Of a stretch of 64,000 nucleotides of DNA, positions 22,470 to 35,557 are shown one piece after another. Within the stretch, counting starts at the first letter, position 1. Each line of letters opens with the position of its first letter. The DNA is from Flammulina velutipes (Eukaryota; Basidiomycota; Agaricomycetes; Agaricales; Physalacriaceae): assembly GCA_011800155.1 (NCBI GenBank), contig CM022377.1, positions 1,488,001-1,552,000 on the forward strand, read 5' to 3'. The notes under the pieces are model-generated. The model ran no database searches and had not been told where the DNA came from. It worked only from the letters and a program-made list of their open reading frames with translations. The translations under genes and the position numbers were made by a program.

Positions 22470-25400
22470 CTACCCAAAAATCCCTGGCGTGTTGACTTTG
22501 GTCAACAAATCGTTTAGACTTCTCACCACCTCTCCAGCGCCCCTCAGCACGAGCTCCTTATCCTCGTCAACAACCTTCGGCAAGACACGATGCTCGAAGC
22601 GGTCCGGATGCCAACGACGGAGCTGCTCTTTGATACGATCCTTGTCGCCTTTCGGCGCAGCGGGATGCCCAGGATGGAGGACGTACGCCTGGATGGCACC
22701 GACAGTGATAGCCTCCACCTCTCTCGGCCGTTTGATCATAGGCCAAGGGAAAGTATTCCAAGTAAGATTGTCAACCTCCGCACGATTGAGCTTCCCCCAA
22801 AGCGCCTCGTGCGCGTCAAAGAGCTTGAGAACCTCTTCCTTGGAGAGTATCCGCCCAGCCTCGCGCATCTCGTACTCGCGATGCATACGCTCTTGCTCGG
22901 CTTTGAACTTTTCCTGTTGCTTTCGCGCGTTCTCTTCCTGGCGACGCTGCCATTCAGTCTCTGAAAGAGGAGGGGTGGTGGTTTGCTGAGGATGGGTTTG
23001 GGCGGAGGCTGTAGAGCCAGATCGTGGTTTGTAACCCGCTGCGGAGGCGGAAGCGGAGGCGGTAGTGGGTGTGCTCGTGGTACGACCAGGTGTAGATGTG
23101 GAGGAAGCAGACGTCCATGCTGAGGAGGCTGAGGTTGTCGAAGAAGCACTACGCGACCCGGATGCATTCGAAGATGTGGTGCTCCACCCCGAAGAGCCAC
23201 TTGCATTGCTCCAGCCACTGGCATTGCTCGAACCCGAAAGTCCAGCCTGTTTACGCCGTTCTATCTCCTCCACTCTTCGGCGTCCCTCCTCTTCTCGGCG
23301 AATCCTCGCCGCTTCGACTTCGTTGAGCTTCTGAGCAAGAGCAGCGTCATCACGTTCTTGTCTATCTTTCGCGCGACGAGCTTCCTCCTTGTTGGCCCAC
23401 AATCCTTGAGCATCCTCCCGGCGTTGTCGCTCCTCCTCCTGCTTTCTGAAGATATCGGCTTCACGTCGTGCTGCCTCTTCCGCTTCCTGCAACTTGCGTG
23501 CCTCCTCCTCTTCCCAAAACTTTCTCTCGACCTCTTCACGCATCCGCCGCTCGTTTTTCATTTTCTCTTCTCTTTCTTTGGCTCGTTCCTCTTCATGCCT
23601 CTTCCGCTCTCTTTCTGCCTCCTCTGCCTCTCTGTGTTGCCTCTCTAGCTCTTCCTGCTGACGACGCACCGCTGCAGCTGCTTCCTCTCGTCTCCGTCTC
23701 GCCTCCTCTTTCTGTAGTTTCTCTTGCTTGCGTTTCTCTTCCCTCTTCTTCCTCTCTTCCTCTTCCCTCTTCCTCTTCTCTTCCTCCTCCTTCTTCCTTC
23801 GTTCCTCCGCCTCCCGATATCTTCTGGCCTCCTCCCTGGCCTCCTCCTCCTTTCTCCTCTTCGCCTCCTCCTCTTCTCTCCTCCTCGCCTCTTCTTCCTC
23901 CCTCCTCTTGGCCTCTTCCTCCCGCCTCCTGTCTTCCTCCTCCCGCCTCCTATCCTCTTCCTCCCGCCTCTTGGCCTCCTCCTCCGCCCTCTTCCTCGCT
24001 TCCTCCTCCTCCCTCCTCAAATTCTCCTCCCGTATTCTCGCCTCCTCCAGTCTCTTCGCCTCCTCCTCCTTCCTCTTAGCGTCTTCCTCCTTCCTCCTAA
24101 CTTCCTCCTCCCGACGTTTCACATCCTCCTCCTTCCTCAACAACTCTGCCTCCCGCTTCATACGAGCTAACTCATCCTCCTTCTCTTTAATCAGGATCTC
24201 ACGGGCCCGGAGCGCCTCCTCCTTCTCGCGAGCCTCAGCTTCCCGTCTCCGAGCCTCACTCTCCTTGGCAGCCGCCTCCCTCGCTTTACGTCTAGCAGCC
24301 GCCTCGAGCTTCTGCGCCTCCCGCTGCTTCTCCGCTATAAGACGCGTCGCAGCAGCAGCTTCCGCAGCCTGCCTAGCCAAGACAGCCTCCCGCCTCTCCG
24401 CCTCCCTCCTCGCCAATTCCGCATCCTCCGTCTTCCGCCTCAGCTCCAGCTCTGCTAGCCGCTTGGCCTCTTCGAACTCTTGACGCTCCTTACGCCGATG
24501 GTCGTCCTCAAGGCGCTTCATCTTCTCCTGGGCCTCGCGGACACGCTCGGCCTCTTCTTTCGCGCGCGCAGCCTCTTGCTCGTCTTTGCGTTTCTGCTCC
24601 GCCTCGAGACGTCGTTTCTCCCGTGCCCGAAGAGCTTCCCCATCGCTATCCTCAGCTTCGCTCGGTTGGTACCAAGGCTCGGCGTGGGTCCACTGCTTCC
24701 ACGCTTCAGGATGCGCTTGAGGTGTAAGAAACGGTGATCCAGAGGCTTGGTAGCTCGTTGGTGGATAGTTAGGTGGTGGAGAAGTCATATATGATTGGGA
24801 GGTGGGCTGATGGCTTGGTGTAGACGGTATTGACGGCGTGTAGTGAGATTTAGGCGGGTAGACTGAGCTCTCAGGCTGAGGGAAGGGCGGAAGGGTCATA
24901 GACGGAGGGCGGTGCTGGCGAACAGGAGGACTCCGCGCGAATCCGCGCGTACGACGAGTCGGTAGACGTTTCGGGGGGTCCGACTCAGAGTCAGAGTCCG
25001 TATCTGTGGTGGAATCTGGCTCGCGGTTGATGAAGAGAGAGGAGTCCTTCCTCCCGCCAAGGCCAAACAACGAGTCGCTACTAGGGAACTGTAGCTCTGG
25101 CGCGAATTGCGGTATTCGCCTACACGAGTTGATATGAACATGTGTATGTCGATTGAAGAGAACCCACAATACCTCAGAGACGACGGGGACACGTCGTGAT
25201 TCGAAGGTGTTATGGGAACCGTTTGCGAGCGACTAGAGAAATTGTCAGTGGTTTCTGAGTCTTTGATAAAGGGCTACTTACTCTGGAGGGGGGCGCGTAG
25301 GTGTTGAATAAATGCTTGTTCGCTGAGAAACGTGGGCGGTACTAGTGCCACTAGGCGGCGGCGGATTGACATTAGACAGATGGGAGACCGACGTTGGGCG

Positions 25401-26774
25401 CGATTGTGAAAGCAAACTTGTAGCAGGCTTTGGAATGTACTGAGTTTGTGACATGGCGGCTGACACCGACGTCGAGGGTGACGGAGATGATGGGAAGCTT
25501 CGCTGATTGGGGGAGGATGCAGAGCGAAGAGACGGCGAGGGTATGGAGTCGGACGCGATTCGTGAACCCCGCGGTTGGCCTGCTCGGTATCGACCCGGCT
25601 TGCGTTGACGAAGGCTATCATCGCTTTCACTTTCAATATCAGTGTCGCCACCATTATCATTTAAGATGGGGGATGCGGGTCGCGCGGCTGGCGAGGATCC
25701 GCGACGAAGGGGAGGCTTGTGAGCATTAACGATGGGTGGTCGAGGTAGATATTCTGAGCGACGAGCTTCTTTCTCTTTCTCTGGCTCCTGATACGCCCAA
25801 TCGAAAGCTTCAGGAATAGATGCAGCTTTGCCCTTGCCTTTGGAGAACTGATCATGTCCATCGTCCTCGGGTATGGGGTTGGGAACGGATGGAGGGCGAA
25901 AATTCATGGAAGATCTGGATGCGAGAGTGGGAGCGTCAGATGTGGCCTTTTCGCGAACGTTACCGGAGGAAGTTTTGCTGCGAACGCTGTTGACGCTGCC
26001 TCGCCTGCTCACGATGCTACCTCTGCGGGACATGGCTGATTCCATGGCGTCTTGTTCAGCAGTTATCGGTGGAATCCAAACCTCGGGACTGGTGATGGGT
26101 CCGATTGAGGTACGCTTTGAAGGGGATGGGATGGGCACAGGTCGATTATTAGAGGAATAGTCGTTTGCTGGATGAGGGGATCTAGAATGGGCATCTTCAT
26201 CTCGTCTGTAGCGCTCGCTGCGGCTGTCGCCCTCATCTTCATCGACCTCTGCCACATCCTCCACCTCGTGTCTTTGTGGCGCCTGTTCGCGGGGAATATC
26301 TCTTGGTCTGGAAGAGGATTCCTTGATGGATCCAGAGTCGGATGCGGTACGCTGGCGAGTGATGTTGTCGAGGATGGCCTTTTGCTCGCTTTCGATTTCC
26401 TGCTTCCAAGAGTCGGGGACGTTGTCGCCCATAAGCCATCGACGTTCTCTGCGTTCGCGTTCGAGTTCGATTTGAAAGGTTTCCCTGGATAGATCCTGTG
26501 CTTCCTTGAGGCGCTGGTTGAATTCTGCGAGATGGCGTTGGTAGCGGGGATCGTCAACGTTGCGCTGTGTGAGGCCACCGGCGATGAGGGCAGCTTCGAG
26601 CTGGCCCTGTGCTTCGGAGACCATGTCCTGGTAGGAGGACTGGATGCGAGTATAGAGGTCTGTCTTCCAGTCATCTGGAGGCTCGCATGCTGGGTTTGTG
26701 ACTGGGGGAGCGTAGTTGGTGCGAAATGAACCATAGGTGTGCGTGTGTGGCCCAGATATTATGGGGGATTCCAT
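22470..26774 (-). CDS. Large coiled-coil protein with J-like C-terminal segment
   Basis: Three exons on the minus strand: 26774-25283, a short exon near 25232-25173, and about 25120-22470, joined through introns at GAGTAAGT and GAGGTATT donors. The product has about 1,400 residues. The N-terminal part (PPDDWKTDLYTRIQSSY onward) is a predicted helix with ERERRERRW. A disordered Ser/Pro/Arg region follows, then some 450 residues of almost pure Glu/Arg/Lys/Ala repeats forming a long coiled coil or single alpha-helix, then a Ser/Thr/Ala-rich linker. The last 130 residues form a folded-looking domain with LRRWHPDRFE and SLNDLL, recalling the degenerate J-like end of NFKBIL1-type proteins. A scaffold role is plausible but unproven. 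It is transcribed away from the other coiled-coil gene at 28.2 kb. Confidence 0.75.
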
Positions 26775-28220
26775 GGGATTTCAAGTGGTGATAGGAAAGT
26801 GGTGGTCAGAGTATGAGCATAGGCGCAAACGAATGGGCCTTTGGCGGTGGTGGTGATGCGGGCAGACGTACTGCGGACCGGTTACACGCGTCGATGCCGG
26901 CTTGCGAGATGGATGAAGTCGTCGAGAAGAGCGATGGCAGAGTCGATGAATATTGGATGAATATTGATTTGCATGTAGGCGGGCGCTGTCGAGGCGCGCT
27001 CTTGTTATTCCTGGGTTGTTCGTTCAAGCATTTGTGCGATGGAATGAGCGTAGAACGTACTATCTGGACAAGTCCTCAGCTCAGCACGCGCGGCGATGGC
27101 AAAGCTTACTACAGACCTCAAGTGACACTGATAGTGTACACTGTGACTGCCTCGCCGCATGCAGCCAAGGCGCGCTCTCTGTTGACGCTTGTTAGCCATC
27201 GCCTTGCTCTCTCTTCATGAAAGTAAAGAGCCGCAATATTCTTATTTATTTACTGCGTATTTACGCCGCTCGGAATGTACAGGACTACCCATTGATTCCA
27301 TTAACAATCGACAACCAGGCTTTGGCCTATTCAGGGCTGACAGCTTGTCTTATCAGAGGGAATCTACGAATCGATTCAAGATACGACGTCAATCTTCTCG
27401 GAATGAGACGGGAGGAAGCAGCAGCACGCAGATGCCTATTACAGGCTTGTACGCAAGAATCTGATTGCATGGAGAGATATCAGCTAAAAGCTAAAGAAGT
27501 CCTAGCCACAGGTAATCAGACAGCCAGCCAAGAGTAAGAGAACGTTCATTTGACAATGAGATGCAATTTCGTCGGTTTCATGAGCCATCTCCCGACGCAG
27601 ATCACTCGAACGCAAGATAATCAAAGAGTTATATAGACCGCGGTGGCAACGCGTGATCAGGGATTCTTCATCCAAGTAGCTCGGAATGAAGACAATCCAC
27701 GCGTCGGCCCAGGTCAAAGGGCACAAGTGAAGCGAGAATTGACGCCCAGCCCTAGAAAGACAAAGGCGCTAGAGACGGAGGGACGCCACAAATGAAAGGA
27801 AAGCGCAGCGTTGCTCGTTCATTTCCTGGATGGCATCTGATACAACAAAAGGCCCGAGTCAAGACCGAGTAACGTCCTGGCAGCGTGTAACGATGGACTG
27901 AAAAAGTTGAAGGGCAGAGGGTTTGGCCCAAAGTCACATGATGCTATACTTTGACCATGGGAGAATCTGACTCGGCGGTCCTTGTCCTTTTCTCTTCACC
28001 TCGTCTCTTTTTTTTTCGTGCGGTTCAGACGCAGAGCGATAGCTGGAATCCCCTGCAAGTATTCTGTAAAGGTAGGGCTCTTCCTATCTATCCATGACAA
28101 AATCTTACACGAGGCAGCCGTTCTGCGTCCTATTCCCACCGAGCCGTCCATATCACTTTTGCGTTTCAACTCAACAGCAATCTTACTTTGCGCGCCACTC
28201 CATCGAGTCATTCTAATAAA
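26775..28220. other. Divergent intergenic region between two coiled-coil genes
   Basis: About 1.45 kb between two outward-transcribed genes, so it should contain both promoters. An open frame at plus 27217-27537 (about 106 codons) has no family motif or splice context. Pyrimidine-rich DNA before 28221 fits the leader of the plus-strand gene. No other feature is supported. Confidence 0.35.
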
Positions 28221-31200
28221 ATGGCAAAACCAAAAAAAGCAACAAAGGTCATTAAAAACCAGACCCCATCCAAAAAAACCCCGAACCCACCGCCCTCTCC
28301 GCCCCAAGCTCCCGTACAAATACCATCGACCAACAACGCCGCATCTTCCCAGCAGCTTCAAAAGTCTTCCCCACCTCCACCGCCAATGGCTTCCAAGGCC
28401 GACCGAGTTCGTGCCGTCTGGAAGGACTTTTACGCTTCCTACTACACCCCAGCCGCAAAAAAATTCGCTTCCCTCGAAGACGAAGAAGAAGACGACGAGA
28501 CTTTCCGCGACAGAGTCCACAACGAGTGGACCCGCCGTCTGGCAGAGCAGGGCCTCTGTGAAGAGGACTGGGAAGACATGACAGCCGCAGAGCAGGTCGT
28601 GGTCTTCGATGCCTTCTTCGGCGTCGAATGCGATGCAGGCGACATAGCTTCCATCGAGGCAAAAATGAAGACCGAACCACCGCAGCCTCTCCCACAGCCT
28701 CGCCATAACTCTTCTTCTCCCCCGTATCCCTTCTCAGCACCAGCCATGTCTGCCTCGTCTTCGTCTTCCTCCTCCTCATCTAATTACGCAACCATCAACC
28801 CCTCAGCCTTCAACGTAGATGCTGATGACTCTGAGGAGAGCGAATTCGCATTCTTCGAGGTTTGTCGTCCCATCTCATTGTCCAATTGGTCACTAACAAC
28901 CAGTCCAGGCCATCTCAGACGGCGCAATCTCGACGCCTATATCACCTGCTTCTTTGTCGTCCAACAACTGGTGGACTAGCGACTCTCTTCAGACATCTCC
29001 AAGCACTTCGCCCGCATCCAAGCCCATCATGGTCGAGTTCCCCGGCAGCGCCAACCAGAGGATGGTTGAAGGTATGCCAATCTCCTTTTTGCCGATTCCC
29101 TATGACTCACCTTGTTGCAGACGAACTGCCCGGCGCTTTCCCTGCGTTGTGGACACCGTCTCACACTGCCGACCACATCGAGGAGGACGTCTCCTCCAAG
29201 ACCCCGAGTATGTTTTCCAACTGGATCTCTGCTCTAGCCCCCAACCGCGAGCTGCCCAACCCGACGGCCGAATGGCGCGAGGAAGGCGCTGTCTTCGAGA
29301 ACGGTCTCAAGGCACTGAAGAAGGGCCCATCTCCCAAGGGAACGCCCAAGGGCGAGATGGCCAATTATTCGGAACAGGTAGATTGGTCGTCGGCATGGAA
29401 ATCCGTCCAAGCAGAGGCACCGACTCCTGTAGAGAAGAAGGAGGATCCACAGTCCAAGCAAAAATCCAGAGGCAAGAAGGACAACAGCCGGGTAGGTGTT
29501 TCGCTCTCGCTTGTCTACCACTCGCTAATAAATGTTCAGCCCAACGATAGTGCACGCAAGGAGAAAGCGGACACTACCAAAGCATTGCCCGCCCATCTTC
29601 GTCGCTCGCCCTCTCCAGCTACATCGTCCACGACGTCGAGCACCGTTACTTCTCGTGATCGCAAAGTGCCAGCATCGAAATCCGAAACCAAGGCTATGGG
29701 AGGCTGGAAGAAGACTGAGACACCTCTCCCCATAGCCAAAGGCCAGACCAAGGTCGCGTCCAGCTCTGATCTCTCCCGGTCGACTCTTCGTGCGGATACC
29801 CAACAATTTGAGCAAGTTGATTGGTCTCGTGCGCTGAAGACAGTCCAGCAAGAGAACTCGGACTGGTCTGACAACGATGAACCTCAGACGCCGATTGTAC
29901 CCCCGAGGAACACAACGCACCACGCTTTTTCTCAGTTGGATCTTCCACTTTCTCTCCACCACGCGTCCTCCAGCTCGTCTGCCTCTGACGAGTACATTGG
30001 ACCCATTCTTAACGACCCTCTCGAGAATGGCTTGAATCTCTCGATCTCCAAGAGCCCTGACACAACCAGGATGGAAGAGGAGTTCGCAGAGTACAAGATC
30101 GCCACCCGTATCGAGAGTATCCGAGATTTCCATCGCCAGGCTGTCGAGATCGAGGTCGAGCTAGCCCAGGCTCTTCACTGCCTGACAGACAAGACTGAGA
30201 TGAACCGCCGTGTCTTCGACCACAACGCAAGGATGTCCGTTTTGCGACGCAACAAGGAGAACGAGCGCCGTCTGAACGTCGACGAGGAGAGGAAGCGACG
30301 CGTCAAGGAGGTGGAGACGAAAGTCGCTGCTCAGCGGAAACTCGATGTGCTGGCCCAGGAGAAGCAGCAGGCGATGAGGGAGGATGCGCGTGTTGCTGAG
30401 CTGAGGGCGAAGGAGCTGGAGCTCAAGGAGAAGGAGCGACAGTTGCGAGAGCACGAGATGGCCCTCAAGCGTCGAGAGGAAGAAGTCCAGAGGCGTCAGC
30501 AGGAGGAGGACTCCAGGAGGGCGGAGGAGGACAGACGCCGTCGCCTGGAAGAAATAAGGCGCCGTGACGATGAGAGGCGTCGTGACGACGAACGCAAGCG
30601 TCGCGAGGACGAAGAACGCTATCGCCAGGATGAGAAACGTCGCGAGGAGGAGAAGAGCCGCAAGGAGGAGGAAGAGCGTCGTCGTCGCGTGGAGGATCCT
30701 CGGAAGCGCCAGATGGAGGCTGACGAGGAGATGGCGAGACGCATCAGCCAGCAGGAGGAGTTCCATCGCCAGAGGACTGAGATTGAAGCTCAGAAGGAAC
30801 GTGCTCGCAAGGACCAACTCGCCAAAGAGGCTGCCGAGGCGACGCTTCGACCGAGCGATCGCAAGCTTTGGGTGCCTCCAACAGCGCCAGAGCCTGCCCA
30901 ACCGAAACGACAGATTCTCCCTTCCTTCACGTCTCCGCCAATTGATCCTTCCCCCGCTACGGCGAGCATCAACAACTGGCAAAAGCTCCTGCCCACCTGG
31001 AGTTCGACCGCTGCCGCCATTCCTGCTCCTCCCAAAATGACCCGAGCTGTCGATCCGAAGGCTCCTCTTCTTGCTGCCCGAGCTCCCGATGTGAGCACCA
31101 TCCCGAAAAGCACCTTAGACGAAGCGTCGCAGCCCCCGAAGCTCACCAGCCACAAGAGCGCCTCCTCGTCGTCTGAGAACCACAAGATCTGGCTTCCCAA

Positions 31201-31711
31201 ACCCGAGCCGATGACGAGATCTGTTCAGATGGAGAAGTCAAAGTCTACTCCTGCCAGCCGGTCGAGGACGGTGTCTGATCCTACACCGCCGAGTCCAAGA
31301 TTGGGGCCAACGAAGGCTCTTCCTGCGCCTAAACCTGCGGAGAAGGCGAAGCCGGTTGCGAAGGTTGGGGACGTGAAGAAGGTGGATGTTAAGAAGCCGG
31401 ATGTGAAGGCTGTCGAGGTGAAGAAGGAGGAAGTGAAAGGCAAGAAGAGGGCCGTTGTCACTGTTGAGGAAGTGCCTGAGGAGGACCAGGCTGTTGGCGG
31501 GGGTCTTCCTGCTGATTCGACGGCGCTCATGCTGAGCAACATCGAGCCTGAGGCTCCGTCGCTGGTGGAGCGCGACGTCCGACCGAAGCAATCGGAGAAG
31601 GAGAACGAAAAACATGTGCGCTGGACGCCACCCAAGGAGGCCGCCGCTCCTCCGCCCACTATGACGAGGCCACGAGCCGGTAGCACGGCAAAGCGCGCAG
31701 TACGATCCTGA
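28221..31711 (+). CDS. Large coiled-coil hypothetical protein with repeated QVDWS motif
   Basis: The ATG at 28221 opens a Lys/Pro-rich N-terminus. A segment with RAVWKDFYASYYTPAAKKF and a helical, acidic part ending in VVVFDAFFGVE follows, which may be a small folded domain. Introns lie near 28860-28908, 29071-29120 and 29492-29539. The middle holds two copies of a QVDWSxAxKxVQ motif (about 29371 and 29811). A Glu/Arg/Lys-rich coiled coil spans about 30060-30840. The C-terminal third is disordered with Lys-Val-Asp repeats near 31360-31440. The protein has roughly 1,100 residues. No enzyme motif is seen. It is divergent with the other coiled-coil gene and similar in composition, but I see no clear homology between them outside low complexity. 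Confidence 0.75.
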
Positions 31712-33316
31712 ATTATTCTTTCCCTATTTTTCTTCTTGTGTTCTCCCCGTTGTCGACATTTTGCTATTCCGCATACCGCTAGACATGATGTTATTGCTGC
31801 TTTGAACTCTTTGCACTTATTTATGTATCATGGAGGAGGATTACCTGTAGCCTTCTGTACCCTAGAGTAATTGTTGTTGTTTTATTAGGGTCTGGGCTTA
31901 ATGATTAGTTATGATTTCTTGACGATTTAATGCGACTGACTTTTTGATCTTTGGGATTGGGGATTATGTTCTTTGGCGTTGGCGTTGAGACCTTGTTTTC
32001 TCGTCGTTATGAGGGTACATGCTGGGATGAGGGAAAGAGGCAAAAGGCTTGGATTCGATGCGTGTTTTGGGTATGTTCTAGGTGTGGCGTGCGACGTGCA
32101 TGGCGGTTTGTGAAGTTAAGAAGGACTGGAGAAATTTCGCCTCTTTCGCTGCACTCAACGTGCCATAGAAGGGTGTTTTAAAACTTTAAGTTATAGTTCT
32201 AATCTAACATGTATATGGCGCAATCAGCTGGACGGTCTGATATTCTCGGGTGGATGGGATGGGTAGGTGGAGGTTTGGATGATGATGATATGATCGACTC
32301 GTACTTGGAGGTAGTATATTGCAATTGGTGTATAGAGTGTGGGGGTGAGAGGGCTACGCCAGTCTGTTGGTAACGGCAGCGATAAGATGTGTGGCCTCGT
32401 GCATGTAATGCGTTCCGTATCTGACGCATTCAGTTCGTGGGATGCAAGAGAGAATAGATTAGTCAAATGATGAATTGTATTGCGCGACGTTTAATGTGCC
32501 ATCGTTAAAGTTCCTGTGTGGCGTCGATAGCTATGACGGCGGGAGTTAGTCCATTTATTTAGGCGTCGACGCCACACGCGTATACATTTGCCAAAAACCC
32601 GGGAGGGAAGGAAAGGTCCAGACAGTGTGATGGATCCGGAGGCTCTCGAAGAAAGAACTCAGAAACCTACGGGTGGTACTAGCTATGAAAGTTTCAACTA
32701 GGAGAGTAGGGGACATCCACTGGAAGTCAAATATCGTGTTAGCGCCCATGTTAGAGCGCCCAAGGTGGTACACCGGTAACTCGTCAACGCTGTGATGAAA
32801 CTTGATTTCGTGCGTGATCTTTTGGTGTAAGTAAAGAAATCCGCAGGAGAATAATTCTAAAACCATTGCTAGACACCCTTGGACCAGTGTTCCATTCCAG
32901 AGGCAGTAAATACAGCGCGCGCCACAGAGGTACTCGAATGCCAAGACAATCAATTATCGAAACTCCGATCCGAGGGATCGTTATTTTTATCACACCCTCA
33001 CTCACCAACATCTAGATCAAGATGTGGTTGCTCAACGACGAGATGGTTATGCATTACAATTCAGCTCTTTTCGTCCCAGTCTGGCTCGTCCCAGCTGAAG
33101 CATATTAACTGTATGCAGTCGTGAAGGTCCCAGATCCCCGTAGAGGCCTAGATGCCGTAAACAACCTTGTAGAAAAGTCGAAACGTTTTGATTGTTTCCG
33201 CCCTTGTGATCGCCTCCGGCTTTCTATAAAGATGGTCCTCCTTGTTTCCACGTCTTCACTTCCCCACACTCTTTGTCTGCTCACTCTTTTGCATTCGACG
33301 AGGCAAGCTTTCCGCC
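31712..33316. other. 1.6-kb intergenic stretch
   Basis: No supported gene. The frames present (for example plus 31951-32181, minus 32555-32953) lack motifs and overlap on opposite strands. T-rich DNA after 31711 is a likely 3' untranslated region. The part before 33317 should hold the promoter of the bestrophin-like gene; a TATAAAG-like site occurs near 33224-33230. Confidence 0.3.
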
Positions 33317-35207
33317 ATGGTGGCCTATAATCCTGTGTTTCGGGGCAAATGGACTGTCAAAAAATTCAATGCGACGGTCATGAACGACATCTGGCCAGAG
33401 GTGCTCTTTTTCACGTCGATTGCCGTCAGTGAGTATTGTACTTGCCTTGTCATATTCATCTCCTCACGGTGTACTAGTGGTGACCTTCGTTTCTATAAAG
33501 ACACCTCATTCACTTGGCATTTCCCCTCAACTCTTGACTGTCCTCGGTACAGTTTTGGGTTTGGTCATCTCTTTTAGGACGTCAACTGCTTATGAGAGGT
33601 TCGAACATTTCTCTGACGTCTCGTGTACGACCTCACAAACCCCACGTTCAGATACCAGGACGGAAGGAAGATGTGGACAAATGTTACGAGCGCGTCACGG
33701 AATCTCACCCAAATGGTGCGTAACATCATCGTCTACTATTCTCACTGACTGACACATTTCCCAGATCTGGATTCATGTCCCGAACGAGCGTGTTGCCAAA
33801 GACAAACAGGTGGCCCAGTCAAACTTAGAGAGTATCATTGAGAAGAAGACCATGATCAACCTTATTCAGGCGTTCTCTGTCGCAGTCAAGGCAAGTTCAG
33901 TGTTAGCCTGGTACCATTCCAACCCTAATCATCGCGTTTAGCACTTCTTGCGCGGCGAAGAGGGTGTCTATTATCAAGACCTCTACCCCCTCATTTGTGT
34001 CCTCCCTCGCTTCGCCTCCGCCAATCAGTCAGAGATGCTTCCTCTCTGGCAGGCCTCCGAAGATGGACAACATCCTTATGACCACGCACTCCATGCCGTC
34101 ACCTCTGCTCCCGCTGGCCAGACCGAGTACAAAGAGGAGGTAGAAGCTACTCGCTCTGGGACCGCCTCTCCCGCCCCGTCCTCCTGGTTTGGAAGCCGTG
34201 GAATTTCCAAAGCTTCTCGGCCGAAGACGTTTGATCCAGAAAAGGCTCTGGCTGACATCCAGGCGCATCGTCCCCTCAAACCCGCCCGCAATCCTCCAGA
34301 GACGTCCTTCTATGACTACATCCCCTTCCTCCTTGCCTTGAAATGGGTCTGGCGTAGGATGAGCCGAAAGACTGAGAGCGTGTTGAAGGGTAGCAACCGA
34401 AATGCTTTAGGGCACAAGATCAAACCTCCGGTCGGCGATAGCAACGTTCCGCTAGAGATTACGATTTACTTGTCCAACTACGCTGCGTGTATGTTGTGCT
34501 CACGTTTTTGATATTCCTCGCTGACCACCGCCCTCTTAGTCTTAATGCGCAGTGGGCTAGTTCAGCCGGCGATTGCGACTGGTATTATGAACAATATCAC
34601 TGCCCTCCAGGATACGATGAACAACTTGGATCGCATTGCAAACACACCATTGCCCTTCGCTTACCAGGCCCATCTGCGAATGTCCCTCTGGATGTACTTG
34701 TTCTTCCTACCGGTTAGTACTTCCAAGGCTGTCGCTGGGCTCGTACTCATCTTCATTCTTAGTTCCAAGTCTTCAACTCTTTCAAATATCTGACGATTCC
34801 CGCTACGGCGTTTGCCTCATTCCTACTCCTCGGATTCTTGGAGATCGGACAGGAAATGTGAGCTTACTGTGGCACTTCCTTCGGCGTTCATTGACCTTTT
34901 TTGCAGTGAGAACCCGTTCAATTACGACGCTAACGACTTGGACCTCGACGGTTTCTGCCTCGCTATCCAAAGAGAGCTCCAGGAAATTACCGCTCATCCA
35001 GCCCCCGATCCTTCGTCATTCATCTTCACGCACTGGAACCAGCCTTTCGCTCCCGGAGATCGCCGTACCGCGAAAGAGCTTGCCCAAGGCACCAGCGAAT
35101 ACAAGTTCGCCAAAACCGAAGATGAAGGCATGTCGACTTTGAAAAGTACACTTCTCAAGAGCTGGAGGGAGACGGATGACCTGACGAGGGAGCGAAAGAA
35201 AACATGA
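33317..35207 (+). CDS. Bestrophin-like (UPF0187) anion channel protein
   Basis: Spliced from the ATG at 33317, the protein has the family signature in its first third: FRGKWTVKKFNATVMNDIWPEVLFFTSIAV, a second hydrophobic segment, then GLVISFRTSTAYERYQDGRKMW with the conserved Ser/Thr-Ala-Tyr-Glu-Arg core. Further on are IWIHV, a long polar insertion (about 34080-34310), the FMRSGL-type segment and LQDTMNNLDRIANTPLPFAY. Next come the hydrophobic pair around MSLWMYLFFLPFQ and TAFASFLLLGFLEIGQEIENPF, typical of the C-terminal half. These proteins form chloride or other anion channels in membranes. Introns lie near 33430-33478, 33576-33650, 33716-33763, 33892-33941, 34489-34538, 34713-34762 and 34858-34906. 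The TGA ends at 35207. Which membrane it sits in is not clear. Confidence 0.85.
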
Positions 35208-35557
35208 GCCATAAAATGTCCATGGTGGACTAATTCCCTCGCATAAATCGCATCGCTACTTCATACACACACGGACTATCTCGTTTCTCTTGGGTTGGCA
35301 TTTGGTAGCTGTTTAGCTGTCCAACATTTCGGTTGATTATTTTATTGAATCTATTAGTTGTCTTATTGATGTGAAGCAATTCATTCGCTGGAGCGAACAT
35401 ATTTGGATACTTGATGCTTAAGATACATTCAAACAACTAGGTATTCAGATTTAAGCCTCATAGAGATTCAGACAGGAGCAAGCAGGTAAAGGTATAGTGC
35501 AAAGGAGTGGAGGAACTCGTCAACTTGGTTAAGTGTATAAATTAACTATCTTCAACA
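35208..35557. other. Convergent intergenic gap
   Basis: AT-rich DNA between the stops of the bestrophin-like gene (+) and hydrolase copy A (-); it should hold both 3' untranslated regions. Nothing else is seen. Confidence 0.4.

Noticed and set aside
23468..24483. Long plus-strand Ser/Leu/Pro-rich frames
   Set aside because: They are antisense shadows of the Glu/Arg/Lys coiled coil on the minus strand.
27996..28706. A 236-codon minus-strand frame
   Set aside because: It lies opposite the first exon of the plus-strand coiled-coil gene, which has a proper start and splice structure.
33121..33330. A CRISPR array, tRNA genes or a bacterial operon anywhere in the window
   Set aside because: No regularly spaced direct repeats and no convincing A/B boxes were found by eye, and the introns show a eukaryotic genome.
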